DNA from: Verrucomicrobiota bacterium
GTDB lineage: Bacteria > Verrucomicrobiota > Verrucomicrobiia > Opitutales > Opitutaceae
Reading direction: 5' to 3'
DNA length: 51,200 nt
NCBI GenBank assembly: GCA_018239675.1
Contig: JAFEGX010000033.1
Span: forward strand, 1-51,200
The position numbers and the translations under genes are program-made. Numbering within the stretch: the stretch's first letter is position 1; each line of letters opens with the position of its first letter. The notes under the pieces were generated by a model. The model was not told the origin of the DNA. It worked only from the letters and a program-made list of their open reading frames with translations, and did no database searches. Of this stretch, positions 1 to 8,595 are shown one piece after another.

Positions 1-855
1 CGGGCGGCGGAGCGTTGTCATATCACTCAACCGTCTCTCAGTCAGCAGATTCTAAATCTAGAACGAGAGCTGGGGCACAAGCTTTTCCACCGCTTGGGCC
101 GGAAAGCCGTCTTGACGGAGGCAGGGGCGACGTTTGTCCAGCGGGCCCGGAAGATTCTCATGGAGGTCGAAAACGCGACCAAGGAGATCAAGGACCAGCC
201 CAACCTGGACCGGCGGATCAGCATCGGAGCCATCCCGACCGTTGCCCCATACCTGGTGGCGCCGCTCATCGCCAAATGCCGGGAAACCCACCCCAACCTC
301 GAGGTGCACCTGCGAGAGGATTTTCGCAGTGACCTCAGCCGGGCGGTCATGGAGGGCGACTTGGATTTCGCGGTCGTGACCCTCCCGATCAAGGACCTGC
401 GCCTGTCGGTCGAGCCGCTCATGGTCGAACCGCTCCTGCTGGTGGTGGGAAACGTGCATCCGCTCTCGAAGCAGCGCGAGATCACCACGAACGAGCTCGC
501 GAACGAGACGTGGGTCACGATGGGCGACTCGAGCACGCTCGCCGCCCAGATCCGCGCCTTCTGCGGCGACCACAACTTCACCCCGAAAATCGGCTACCGC
601 TGCGCCCAGGTCTCGACGCTGAAGATCCTCGTCGGCATCGGCGCGGGCATCTCCATCCTCCCCCAGGTGGTGCAGGAACCCGAGGACCGCCGGGCGCTGA
701 CCTACCTTCGCCTGACCGACAGCTTCCCGACCCGTGAATTGGCGGTAATCCGTCACTTGCAGCGTTACCAAAGCCGCGGGGCCGAGCAGTTCCTGACGCT
801 GTTGCGCGACCACGCCCGCATCCAGAGCCAAGCGTTGAACGAGGAAAAGAAGTGA
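1..855 (+). CDS. LysR-family regulator, OxyR-like (5' end cut by window)
   Basis: The frame is open from base 1, so the first turns of the DNA-binding domain lie outside the window. The remaining start is a typical LysR winged helix (AAERCHITQPSLSQQ, then LERELG..LF.R), followed by a linker helix and a substrate-binding fold of about 220 residues (IGAIPTVAPYLVAPLI; GIGAGISILPQ). The effector domain resembles OxyR most, including a cysteine (RAFCGDHN) aligning with the resolving Cys208 of E. coli OxyR. The residue expected at the peroxidatic Cys199 is Ser/Thr here, so canonical peroxide sensing is doubtful. The MFS exporter downstream on the same strand is a possible target or partner. LysR membership is sure; the ligand is unknown. 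Confidence 0.9.
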   Translation, partial: RAAERCHITQPSLSQQILNLERELGHKLFHRLGRKAVLTEAGATFVQRARKILMEVENATKEIKDQPNLDRRISIGAIPTVAPYLVAPLIAKCRETHPNLEVHLREDFRSDLSRAVMEGDLDFAVVTLPIKDLRLSVEPLMVEPLLLVVGNVHPLSKQREITTNELANETWVTMGDSSTLAAQIRAFCGDHNFTPKIGYRCAQVSTLKILVGIGAGISILPQVVQEPEDRRALTYLRLTDSFPTRELAVIRHLQRYQSRGAEQFLTLLRDHARIQSQALNEEKK

Positions 856-982
856 CCCGAATATCCCACGGTGGCCAGGCCGACTGACGATCGCGCGCGG
901 TCCCACGGGAAGCCGGGGGGCCCGTCCCATCCGTCGACTGGAGGTTGCGCTCCGGATAAAAACCCCAAGCGTGTGCGCCTTC

Positions 983-2251
983 ATGTCCTCATCCCGCCAG
1001 TATCATGAGCTGCCCCCAGCCCAGGAGCGTGCCACGTTGCTCACGCTGGCGGCGGTGCAGTTCACGCACATCCTGGACTTCATGATCATGATGCCGCTGG
1101 GCGCCCAGCTCATGCGGGCTTTCCAGATCACGCCGGCGCAGTTCACCCAGCTCGTGGCCTGCTACGGGCTCGCGGCGGCGGTCAGCGGATTCATCGGGGG
1201 ATTTGTGATGGACCGCTTCGACCGGAAGAACGCGCTGCTGACGCTTTACGCCGGCTTCGGGCTCTCGACGTTTGCGTGCGGCCTCGCCCCCACGCACCAC
1301 GCCCTGATGCTGGCGCGGCTCGCGGCCGGAGCCTTTGGGGGATTGGCGGGCTCGATAGTGACCGCAATGGTCGGCGACTTCATCCCGCCGCACCGGCGCG
1401 GCCGCGCGATGAGCTGGGTATCGGCCGCCTTCCCGGTGGCGTCGGTGCTGGGCGTGCCGCTCGGCCTGGTGCTCGCCGGCCACTATGGCTGGCACGCGCC
1501 GTTCTTCCTGCTGGCCGGATGCGCCGCCGCGAATTTCGTGCTCGGCTCGGCCGTCCTGCCCCACCTCCGCACCGCCATCGAGGATCACGATCCCGCGCGC
1601 CAAATGCGCGAGATCCTCGCGCATCCCATCCACCGCCGGGCGTTCGCGCTTGGCACGATCGTCGTGATGGCCGGCGGCGTGCTCATTCCCTTCATCGCCC
1701 CTTCCTTCGTCGCGAACGTCGGGCTCAACGAGACCGTGCAGCTGCCGTTCTGCTACGCCGCGGGCGGCCTCGCCACGATGTTCACGCTGCCGCTGGTGGG
1801 CTGGCTCAGCGACCGGATGGACCGGTACCAGCTCCTGATCTATCTCTCGATCGGCGCGGTCGCGGTCGTGCTGGTCCTGGTGCGCATGGGGGTGTCGTCG
1901 GTGGTCTTCGCGTCAGTCATGATGGCCCTGTTCATGGTGTTCATGTCGGGACGGTTCACGCCGACCATGACGATGGTGACCAATGCCGTGGAGGCCCGCT
2001 ACCGCGGCGGTTTCATGAGCGTGATTGCCGCGCTGCAGCAGGCGGCCAACGGCGTGGCCAACGTCTTCGCGGGCCTGTTCGTCACGACCTCCGCCGCCGG
2101 CCAGCTGGTGGGACTGCCCCTGCTGGGCTGGATCTCCGCCGGATTCTTCGTGCTCACGGTGCTCTGCGCCGCGGAACTGCGCGCCGCCGCGCCCCACGTA
2201 TCGCAGCCCGGCCACCCGCCCACCGCGGTGCCGGTCGAGGCCGCGGCCTGA
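983..2251 (+). CDS. MFS transporter (DHA1-like efflux permease)
   Basis: A 422-residue integral membrane protein with about 12 hydrophobic segments. The loop between segments 2 and 3 holds the MFS signature (GGFVMDRFDRKNALL), and the second half has the equivalent GWLSDRMDRYQ. TM5 carries a glycine/proline-rich antiporter-like stretch (SVLGVPLGLVLAGHYGWHAPF), as in drug:H+ antiporters of the DHA1 group and sugar-efflux permeases. I chose the ATG at 983 over a GTG 12 bases upstream because the protein then starts just before its first helix; neither has a clear ribosome binding site. It lies 127 bases after the LysR gene on the same strand. The substrate cannot be inferred. Confidence 0.88.
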   Translation: MSSSRQYHELPPAQERATLLTLAAVQFTHILDFMIMMPLGAQLMRAFQITPAQFTQLVACYGLAAAVSGFIGGFVMDRFDRKNALLTLYAGFGLSTFACGLAPTHHALMLARLAAGAFGGLAGSIVTAMVGDFIPPHRRGRAMSWVSAAFPVASVLGVPLGLVLAGHYGWHAPFFLLAGCAAANFVLGSAVLPHLRTAIEDHDPARQMREILAHPIHRRAFALGTIVVMAGGVLIPFIAPSFVANVGLNETVQLPFCYAAGGLATMFTLPLVGWLSDRMDRYQLLIYLSIGAVAVVLVLVRMGVSSVVFASVMMALFMVFMSGRFTPTMTMVTNAVEARYRGGFMSVIAALQQAANGVANVFAGLFVTTSAAGQLVGLPLLGWISAGFFVLTVLCAAELRAAAPHVSQPGHPPTAVPVEAAA

Positions 2252-2321
2252 GCCGGCGGCCGCGCCAGTCGCTCCAACCTCGACCTCGGCGACGTGTTCG
2301 CGACAATGCGGCCTGCGCCCG

Positions 2322-4967
2322 ATGAACTCCACCGCCACCGTTTCCCGTTCCCCCGTGGCCGCGCCGCGCGCGCGGCGTCGGCCGGAATTGCTGGCCCCGG
2401 CCGGTGACTGGGAGTGCGCCCGGGCGGCCGTCGAGAATGGCGCCGACGCGATCTATTTCGGACTCGAGCGCTTCAACGCGCGCATGCGGGCCAGGAATTT
2501 CACGCAGGCCGACCTGCCGGCGCTGATGGAATTTCTGCACCGCCGCGGCGTGCGGGGCTACGTGACGTTCAACACGCTGATCTTCACGCCCGAGCTCGCC
2601 GACGCCGAGGACTACATCCGCACCATCGTCGCCGCGGGAGCCGACGCGGCCATTGTCCAGGACGTGGGAGCGTGCCGCCTGATTCGTGGGATTTCGCCCG
2701 ACTTCCCGATCCACTGCTCCACGCAGATGACGATCACGAGCGCCGCCGGCGTGGAGTTTGCCCGCAAGCTCGGCGCCCAGCTCGTGGTGCTGGCGCGCGA
2801 GAATTCCCTGGCGGACATCGCCAGGATCAACGCGGCCCAGGCGACGGCATCGGTTCCATTGCCACTCGAGGTTTTTGTGCACGGTGCGCTGTGCGTCGCG
2901 TACTCGGGACAGTGCCTCACCAGCGAGTCGCTGGGTGGCCGCTCCGCCAACCGCGGGGAATGCGCCCAGGCCTGCCGCCTCCCGTATGACCTCATCGCCG
3001 ACGGCCAGCAGGTGCCGCTCGGCGACCGGCGCTACCTGTTGAGCCCGCAGGATCTCTCGGGCCTCGAGGTGTTGTCCGACCTCGTTCAGGCCGGCGTCGC
3101 CTCGCTCAAGATCGAGGGCCGGCTCAAGTCGCCCGAATACGTGGCCTCGATCACCCGGGTCTACCGGCAGGCCCTGGACGCGGTCTGCGGGGAAGTCGAA
3201 GGGCAAGCGTCCCAGGTCAAAGGCGCCGGACCGACAGCCGAGTCGCGCGGTCATGGCGGCGGCAAGCTGAACTTGGGCGTTGGGCCGGAGCCGTTCGACC
3301 GTCGCACCGCCCGCTACGAGCTCGAGATGAGTTTCTCCCGCGGCCTCTACCCGGGATGGTTCCGTGGAAACAACAATCAAGAGCTGGCGCACGCCCGGTT
3401 TGGCACGAAGCGCGGCGTGTTTCTGGGTGAGGTGCTGCAGGTAGCCCGCGAAAGCGTCACGCTGCGGCCGGTGGGACCGCTCAAGCCGGGCGACGGCGTG
3501 GTGTTTGACGCCGGGAATCCGGAGGAACGCGAGGAAGGCGGCCGCATCTACCAGGCGACCGCCGGCCGCGACGGGGAGATGACCCTGCGTTTCGGCCACG
3601 GCGACATCGACTGGCGCCGGGTGCGGCCAGGACAGCTCGTCTGGAAAACCAACGACCCGGCCCTCGACCGCGAGGTCCGCACGACCTTCGAGGGAGACAA
3701 GATCCGTTTCCAGCGGCCGATCACCCTCGAAGTCCACGGCCGGGACGGCACTCCCCTCACCGTGATTGCGAACGACGGACAGGGTCACGTGGCTCAGGTC
3801 GCGTCGGCCATCCCGCTCGCCCCCGCGGAAAAGCAGCCCCTGAATCCCGACCGGCTCCGCGAGCAGCTCGGCCGCCTGGGCGGCACCCCGTTCACGCTGG
3901 CTTCGCTGCATTCCCAGCTTGAGGGCGAGGTGATCCTGCCGGTGAGCGAGCTGAATCGCCTCCGTCGCGACGTCGTCGCCGCGCTGGACCGGCTGCGCGC
4001 GACGCCCAAACGGTGGCAATCAACGGAGTTCCAGCTGCCCAAATTCCGGAATCCGGAGTCCGGAGTCCGGACCGAGCCCGCGGCTCCGCCCGAGCTGATC
4101 GCCGTGATCCGCCTGCCGGAGCAGCTCGAGGCGGCGTGGTCGGCGGGAGCCCACACGGTTTACTGCGAGTTCGAGAACCCGAAGCACTACCGGGACACGG
4201 TCACGCGCTTCCGTGCGTTGCAGGGTTCGGGGCCGACGGCCGGGTCGTCCATCTGGGTGGCCGCGCCCCGCATCTTCAAGCCCGGTGAGGAATGGATCCT
4301 GAATCAGGTGCGCTCGTGCGAGGCGGACGGTTACCTGGTCCGCACCTACGACCATCTTTCCTGCTTCGCGGGTGACCGGAAGCGCGGCGACTTTTCGCTG
4401 AACGTCGCCAACCAGCTCACGGCGGACTATTTCCTGCGCGAGCATGGGCTGGAACGCGTGACCGCGAGCTACGATCTGAACATCCAGCAGCTGGACGCAC
4501 TGCTGCAGGCCGCGCCGCCGGAGTGGTTCGACCTGACGATCCACCAACACATGCCGATGTTTCACATGGAGCACTGCGTGTTCTGCGCGTTCCTTTCGAC
4601 CGGCAAGGACTACCGCGACTGCGGCCGGCCCTGTGAAAAGCACCGGGTGGCGCTCCGCGACCGCGTGGGGGCCGAGCTGCCGCTGCGGGCCGACGCGGGC
4701 TGCCGCAACACGGTGTTCAACAACCGGGCGCAGACGGGGGCGGAATACGTCGCGCGGTTCATGGAACTCGGGGCGCGCCACTTCCGCGTGGAGTTCGTCA
4801 ACGAGGACCCGACCGAGGTGACCCGCACCCTCACCCAGTACCAGCGCCTGCTCCGCGGCGAAGTCACCGGCGGCGAACTCTGGCGCGAACTCCGGCTCCT
4901 CAACCAACTCGGCGTCACCCGCGGCCAGATGGAAGCCGCGCCCCAGGTGATTCACCGGAAAAGGTGA
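2322..4967 (+). CDS. U32-family protein (RlhA/YdcP-like), long form
   Basis: 881 residues starting MNSTATVSR; the ATG at 2322 is chosen because LLAPAGDWECARAAVENGADAIYFG, the start of the U32 TIM-barrel, follows about 20 residues later. The conserved cysteine cluster is present (HGALCVAYSGQCLTSE, RGECAQACR), which in relatives such as RlhA, TrhP and UbiU binds an Fe-S cluster used in prephenate-dependent hydroxylation of RNA or quinones. A DUF3656-like middle region follows (RGLYPGWFRGNNNQEL), then a second U32-like half with its own cysteines (HMEHCVFCAF, CGRPCEKH, DAGCRNTVF). RlhA of E. coli is about 650 residues, so this is a two-barrel version. A linker near 4043 is encoded by a 7-bp tandem repeat. 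23S rRNA hydroxylation is the likeliest role, by family only. Confidence 0.85.
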   Translation: MNSTATVSRSPVAAPRARRRPELLAPAGDWECARAAVENGADAIYFGLERFNARMRARNFTQADLPALMEFLHRRGVRGYVTFNTLIFTPELADAEDYIRTIVAAGADAAIVQDVGACRLIRGISPDFPIHCSTQMTITSAAGVEFARKLGAQLVVLARENSLADIARINAAQATASVPLPLEVFVHGALCVAYSGQCLTSESLGGRSANRGECAQACRLPYDLIADGQQVPLGDRRYLLSPQDLSGLEVLSDLVQAGVASLKIEGRLKSPEYVASITRVYRQALDAVCGEVEGQASQVKGAGPTAESRGHGGGKLNLGVGPEPFDRRTARYELEMSFSRGLYPGWFRGNNNQELAHARFGTKRGVFLGEVLQVARESVTLRPVGPLKPGDGVVFDAGNPEEREEGGRIYQATAGRDGEMTLRFGHGDIDWRRVRPGQLVWKTNDPALDREVRTTFEGDKIRFQRPITLEVHGRDGTPLTVIANDGQGHVAQVASAIPLAPAEKQPLNPDRLREQLGRLGGTPFTLASLHSQLEGEVILPVSELNRLRRDVVAALDRLRATPKRWQSTEFQLPKFRNPESGVRTEPAAPPELIAVIRLPEQLEAAWSAGAHTVYCEFENPKHYRDTVTRFRALQGSGPTAGSSIWVAAPRIFKPGEEWILNQVRSCEADGYLVRTYDHLSCFAGDRKRGDFSLNVANQLTADYFLREHGLERVTASYDLNIQQLDALLQAAPPEWFDLTIHQHMPMFHMEHCVFCAFLSTGKDYRDCGRPCEKHRVALRDRVGAELPLRADAGCRNTVFNNRAQTGAEYVARFMELGARHFRVEFVNEDPTEVTRTLTQYQRLLRGEVTGGELWRELRLLNQLGVTRGQMEAAPQVIHRKR
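4043..4070 (+). repeat. Four 7-bp units (WTCCGGA type) inside the U32 gene
   Basis: Units ATTCCGG, AATCCGG, AGTCCGG and AGTCCGG follow without gaps. They encode part of the linker FRNPESGVRTEP between the two halves of the U32 protein. Similar short-period arrays in this window are intergenic; this one is in frame within a gene. Confidence 0.75.
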
Positions 4968-4971
4968 GCCA

Positions 4972-5029
4972 ACGACGCCCAGGGTCCCCGGCCGCCCAGC
5001 CCGGCGTCGTGTCACCCTTTGAGTGACAC
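4972..5029. terminator. Two inverted repeats in a tail-to-tail spacer (candidate bidirectional terminator)
   Basis: Between the stop of the U32 gene and the converging VOC gene there is an 8-bp stem ACGACGCC/GGCGTCGT (4972-4979 and 5003-5010) and, overlapping its end by two bases, a 7-bp stem GTGTCAC/GTGACAC with a 7-base loop (5009-5029). The convergent location favours termination. No U-tract follows on either strand, so the call is tentative. Confidence 0.4.
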
Positions 5030-5088
5030 CGCCGGCGGGGCGCAGAGATCGAGGTTGGTCTCCGGCGGACGGCGCTCGCCGCGCGTCG

Positions 5089-5571
5089 CTAGTCCCCGCG
5101 GGCGGCGGCCAGCTCGAGCGACGCGACGTCGATCTTGACCATCGTCATCATCGCTTCCATCACGCGCTTCGCCCTGGCCCGGTTGCGGTCCTTGAGCAGT
5201 TGCTCGAGGCGAACCGGCACGATCTGCCACGCCAGACCCCAACGGTCCCGGATCCAGGAACACGCCATTTCCTGCCCGCCGTTCCGCTTGAGCTTCCGCC
5301 AGATCCGATCGACCTCGGCCTGGTCCTTGCAATGGATCTGGAAGGACACGGCCGGATTGAACTTGAACTCCGGCCCGCCGTTGAGCGCGAGGAACTCCAT
5401 TTTTCCGAGCGTGAATTCCACAGTCAGGACATCGCCAGCCTTGGAATGCGGCGTGTCGGTCGGCGTCCGGAAGACGCGGTCGATGCGCGAGCCGGGCACG
5501 AGGGAGACGTAGAACCTGGCGGCCTTCTCGGCGTCGCTATTGAACCAAAGGCAGGGGGTGATCTTCTGCAT
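5089..5571 (-). CDS. VOC-superfamily (PhnB-like) protein
   Basis: 160 residues, beginning MQKITPCLWFNSDAEKAARFYVSLVPGSRI, the standard opening of the PhnB / 3-demethylubiquinone-methyltransferase-like branch of the vicinal oxygen chelate fold. Other family landmarks are the EFTLGKMEFLALNGGPEFKFNP strand region, SFQIHCKDQAEVDRIW, and GLAWQIVP near the C-terminus. These small proteins are often encoded singly and their substrates are mostly unknown. It converges on the U32 gene and has no obvious functional link to it. Family call is firm; function unknown. Confidence 0.85.
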   Translation of the reverse strand: MQKITPCLWFNSDAEKAARFYVSLVPGSRIDRVFRTPTDTPHSKAGDVLTVEFTLGKMEFLALNGGPEFKFNPAVSFQIHCKDQAEVDRIWRKLKRNGGQEMACSWIRDRWGLAWQIVPVRLEQLLKDRNRARAKRVMEAMMTMVKIDVASLELAAARGD

Positions 5572-5632
5572 AGGGGTGCAGCCACGCTGACCAGGTTAAC
5601 CTGCCACGCAAGCGCGGTCGGAAATCCGAGCC

Positions 5633-6019
5633 TCAAGCCAGGTTCGCCCCGGCCTCAATCAGCAGCTCGCGCAGGATCGAGCGGTGACAGCGCGCGGAAT
5701 CCTCGCAGTAGCATCCCACCGAGAAATCCGCGGCCCGTGACATCGCCGCCAACAAGGCGAGGTCGTGCTTCGGCGCCGGCGCGGCCATCTCCGCCCGGTA
5801 TTTCCGGACAAACCGCTTCCAGTCAGCCGGCGACTTGGCCGCCAGGGCCAGTTTCACGGCCTCATCGCTGGGTGCGAGGTTGGGAAACCAGACATCGTAC
5901 CAGTCCCGCGCGGCAAACTCGGTCTTCGGCACGCCCCGCGGCGGCCGCCGCACCGTGCCGATCCGCAGCCCCTCGCCGGCACTGCGCGGACTCCCCAGTC
6001 GGACAATTCTCACGCTCAT
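5633..6019 (-). CDS. DUF488-family protein
   Basis: 128 residues from the ATG at 6019 (MSVRIVRLGSPRS); an ATG 36 bases upstream would add a sequence with no family resemblance. The DUF488 hallmarks are the basic N-terminal strand with the GLRIGTVRRPPRGV segment, YDVWFPNLAPSDE, WKRFVRKYRAEM, and the C-terminal CYCEDSARCHRSILRELL, where the Cys/His cluster is typical. Biochemical function of the family is not established. It may form a loose operon with the GNAT gene 76 bases upstream. Confidence 0.8.
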   Translation of the reverse strand: MSVRIVRLGSPRSAGEGLRIGTVRRPPRGVPKTEFAARDWYDVWFPNLAPSDEAVKLALAAKSPADWKRFVRKYRAEMAAPAPKHDLALLAAMSRAADFSVGCYCEDSARCHRSILRELLIEAGANLA

Positions 6020-6095
6020 GCGGGAAAGGTGGTGCAGCCCCGCCGCAAAGTCCATCGCGGCGCAATATTCGTCCGCGATTGGCGCCGCCAGCCTC

Positions 6096-6587
6096 TCAGC
6101 TCCCTCCCGCGTGCAGGGGAGCCGTCATCAATTCGATCTCGGGATACCTGGGATGCGCGCCCTGCATGGAAAACCCGAGCGACGCGTAGAGTGCGATGGC
6201 GACCGGGTTGTCCCGGTAGACAAAGAGCGAGTAGCCAGCGATCCGGAAGAGTCCCGGCGCCTCGCGCATCAGCGACGAGCAGAGCATCCGGCCATAGCCC
6301 TGGCCCCGCCGGCGCGGATCCACCACGATTCGCGCGAGGTGCGCGAAATCGGGCTCGCGGAGCTTGAGCTGGCCGAAGCCCACGACTCCGTCGGCCGACG
6401 ACTCGAGCGCGAAGGTGACGAAGTCACCTTGGGTGAGGTCGGACCAGAACATCGTCGCATGGTCGGGCCAGCGCGCGCTCGGACCCGCCCAGCGCTTCAG
6501 GCTGTCGAGGTTGGGCGACCACGACAGCGCGACCGCGGCGTCGGATGGCGTGGCGCGACGCAGGAAGGGCGTGGTCGGGGCGGACAT
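6096..6587 (-). CDS. GNAT-family N-acetyltransferase
   Basis: 163 residues. The acetyl-CoA pyrophosphate-binding motif A is clear (LARIVVDPRRRGQGYGRMLCSSLM, residues near 84-108), preceded by the beta-4 strand VGFGQLKLRE and followed by the motif B region (SLFVYRDNPVAIALYASLGF), which positions the acceptor. The organisation is that of single-domain GNAT enzymes of the RimI/YjdJ size class. The acceptor substrate cannot be told. It sits downstream of the histidine kinase gene on the same strand, 49 bases away, so co-transcription with the two-component system is possible. Confidence 0.85.
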   Translation of the reverse strand: MSAPTTPFLRRATPSDAAVALSWSPNLDSLKRWAGPSARWPDHATMFWSDLTQGDFVTFALESSADGVVGFGQLKLREPDFAHLARIVVDPRRRGQGYGRMLCSSLMREAPGLFRIAGYSLFVYRDNPVAIALYASLGFSMQGAHPRYPEIELMTAPLHAGGS

Positions 6588-6636
6588 GGTGGAGCGGACC
6601 TCTACGGTTGTTCGGCTGATTCGGGCCAGAGGCCGC

Positions 6637-8436
6637 TCACCGCGGCAGCAGGAACTGGAAGGTCGCGCCCTGCCCCGGCTCGCTTGTGCAGGTGATGCTG
6701 CCGCCGTGGGCCACCACGATTTCGCGGGCGATCGCGAGCCCGAGGCCGGCGCCGGTCCGGGTCTGGCCCGGGGCCCGGTAGAACCGGTCGAACACGTGCG
6801 GCCGGGCTTCCGCTGGAATGCCGGAGCCGTGGTCGCGCACCCAGAACTTCACAAAGCCCAACGGCGCGCCGGCGACTCCCAGCGCGACGACGCCCCCGGC
6901 GGGCGAAAACTTCACGGCATTGGTCAGCAGGTTGATGAACACGTGGCGCAAGCGCCCGCTGTCCACGGTCACGCTGGCGTCCGCGACCTCCGGATCGAGC
7001 TCCAGCGCGAGGGACACGCCGGCGGGCTCCACAAACGACCGCGCTTCCGCCGCAATCTCGCCCACCAGGTCGGCGATCCGCACCGGATGACGGTCCAGCG
7101 TGGACGCCCCCGCCTCGAGTCGCGCCAGGTCCAGCAGGTTGTCGAGAATACGCAGCAGGCGGTCGGCGTCGTCGCGCGCCGTTTCGAGCAGCTCCTGCTG
7201 CGTCGGCGTGAGCCCGGCGATCTTCTGTTCCAGCAGGAGGTACACAGCCATCCGGAGGCTGGTCAGCGGCGACTTGAGCTCGTGGCTCACGGTGCCGACG
7301 AGGTTGGTCTTGGCGTCGTCGAGCAAGCGGAACTTCGTCACGTCCTGCAGGATGACCGCCGCCCCGGTGAATTCCGTGAGCTTGTCGCCGATCGCGAGGA
7401 TGCGCGGGAGGTAGTGCCGGTCCTCGCGCGCGACGCGCAGCGTGACCACCTTGGCATAGTCGGTTGGCAGGTAGTGCGTGCCGGTCGCCAGCACCCGGGC
7501 CAGGGGCTCGGCGACGCCCGGGGGAAATCCCCGGGCAAACTCGGTCGTCTGCGCGAGCTGCTCGGCCGCGGGGTTGCGCACCTCGTGGGTGCCGTCGCGG
7601 GACACCACGAAAACCGGGTCCGGCGCCGACGTCAGCGTTGCTTCCATCGTCCGCTGCGTGCGCAGGACCTTCGCCAGCGTGGCGTCGCGGTACGCCCGCA
7701 GGTGCACCGCCATGGAGTTGAACGCCTTCGCCAGCTGGCCGAGTTCGTCCCGCGAGGTCACCGGCACCTCGCGGTCGAGGTCGCCGCCCCCCAGCGCGAC
7801 CGCCGAGGCGGTGAGCGCCTGGATCGGGCGCAGGAACGCGTTGGTCATGCGCCACGCGAGGTAGAAGAACATCACGACGGCGACCACCATGGCGCCGATC
7901 ATGAGGCGCAGCGACTGGTCGATGCGCGCCTTCATGCGCTCCTCCGCGCCGGCGATCTCGCGGTGGTCGCGGTCCAGCAGCTGGTCGAGCGTATGGTTGA
8001 GCGCGAAGAAGGCGGTCTCGGTCTCCTTCATCAGGTCGAGGCCGCCGAGCGATCCGAGCCGCAGGGTGTCGTTGCCGCGCCCGATGAATCGCTTGAGCTG
8101 GGCATCGAGGGCGTTGAGCAGCGCGGCGCGGTCCGGCGCCGGCTGCGCCACCAGCTCGTCGTTGAGACTGCGCTGGAATCGCGTGGCCTGCTCGGCGAAC
8201 CGCTGCCGGGCCGGCGCGAGCTGCGCCTCATCCCGGCGGGCGTCACCGAGCGCCAGGCTCATTTGCGCGGCGGATTCGCGCAGGTCCTGCACCACGCGGA
8301 TCGAGCGGAAGTTTCGCGCAAAAATCGCCTCCACCGAGTCGCCCAGCTCCTGGCTCAGGCGGACGGCGTAGGCGCAAACCACGAGAAACAGGAGCAGCAG
8401 CGGAAGCAGGCCAAGGGTGAGGCGGGTGCGAAGCAC
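6637..8436 (-). CDS. Sensor histidine kinase, KinB-like
   Basis: 599 residues from a GTG at 8436. Order: TM1 (about 6-26), a helical periplasmic sensor region (27-175), TM2 (177-196), HAMP (about 197-250), a PAS-like domain (260-365), HisKA with phospho-accepting His385 in SHELKSP, and HATPase with N-box (NLLTNAVKF, 502-510), G1 (DHGSGI) and G2 (GAGLGLAI). Length and domain order match Pseudomonas KinB, and the adjacent upstream gene is the matching AlgB-type regulator, so the two form a pair. The gap between them holds an 8-bp periodic repeat. In Pseudomonas this pair governs exopolysaccharide and virulence traits; the signal here is unknown. Confidence 0.92.
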   Translation of the reverse strand: MLRTRLTLGLLPLLLLFLVVCAYAVRLSQELGDSVEAIFARNFRSIRVVQDLRESAAQMSLALGDARRDEAQLAPARQRFAEQATRFQRSLNDELVAQPAPDRAALLNALDAQLKRFIGRGNDTLRLGSLGGLDLMKETETAFFALNHTLDQLLDRDHREIAGAEERMKARIDQSLRLMIGAMVVAVVMFFYLAWRMTNAFLRPIQALTASAVALGGGDLDREVPVTSRDELGQLAKAFNSMAVHLRAYRDATLAKVLRTQRTMEATLTSAPDPVFVVSRDGTHEVRNPAAEQLAQTTEFARGFPPGVAEPLARVLATGTHYLPTDYAKVVTLRVAREDRHYLPRILAIGDKLTEFTGAAVILQDVTKFRLLDDAKTNLVGTVSHELKSPLTSLRMAVYLLLEQKIAGLTPTQQELLETARDDADRLLRILDNLLDLARLEAGASTLDRHPVRIADLVGEIAAEARSFVEPAGVSLALELDPEVADASVTVDSGRLRHVFINLLTNAVKFSPAGGVVALGVAGAPLGFVKFWVRDHGSGIPAEARPHVFDRFYRAPGQTRTGAGLGLAIAREIVVAHGGSITCTSEPGQGATFQFLLPR

Positions 8437-8444
8437 GGGGAAGG

Positions 8445-8492
8445 TTGGAAATTTGGGAAATTGGGAATTCGGGAAAGTGGGAAACCGGGAGA
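8445..8492. repeat. Six 8-bp units (TTGGGAAA type) between regulator and kinase
   Basis: Units read TTGGAAAT, TTGGGAAA, TTGGGAAT, TCGGGAAA, GTGGGAAA, CCGGGAGA without gaps. The array lies 9 bases upstream of the kinase start, inside the presumed regulator-kinase transcript, so it fills the place of the kinase ribosome-binding region. No clear inverted partner arm is visible. Confidence 0.8.
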
Positions 8493-8595
8493 CGGGTCAG
8501 CGTGGCGGGTCCTGGGAGGTCACTTCTGGAGGGGCGGGGTGCGCGTTCCTTGGAGGGGGAAAGTCCGGTTGGTGCCCCGGCCATGGCGACGCCGT

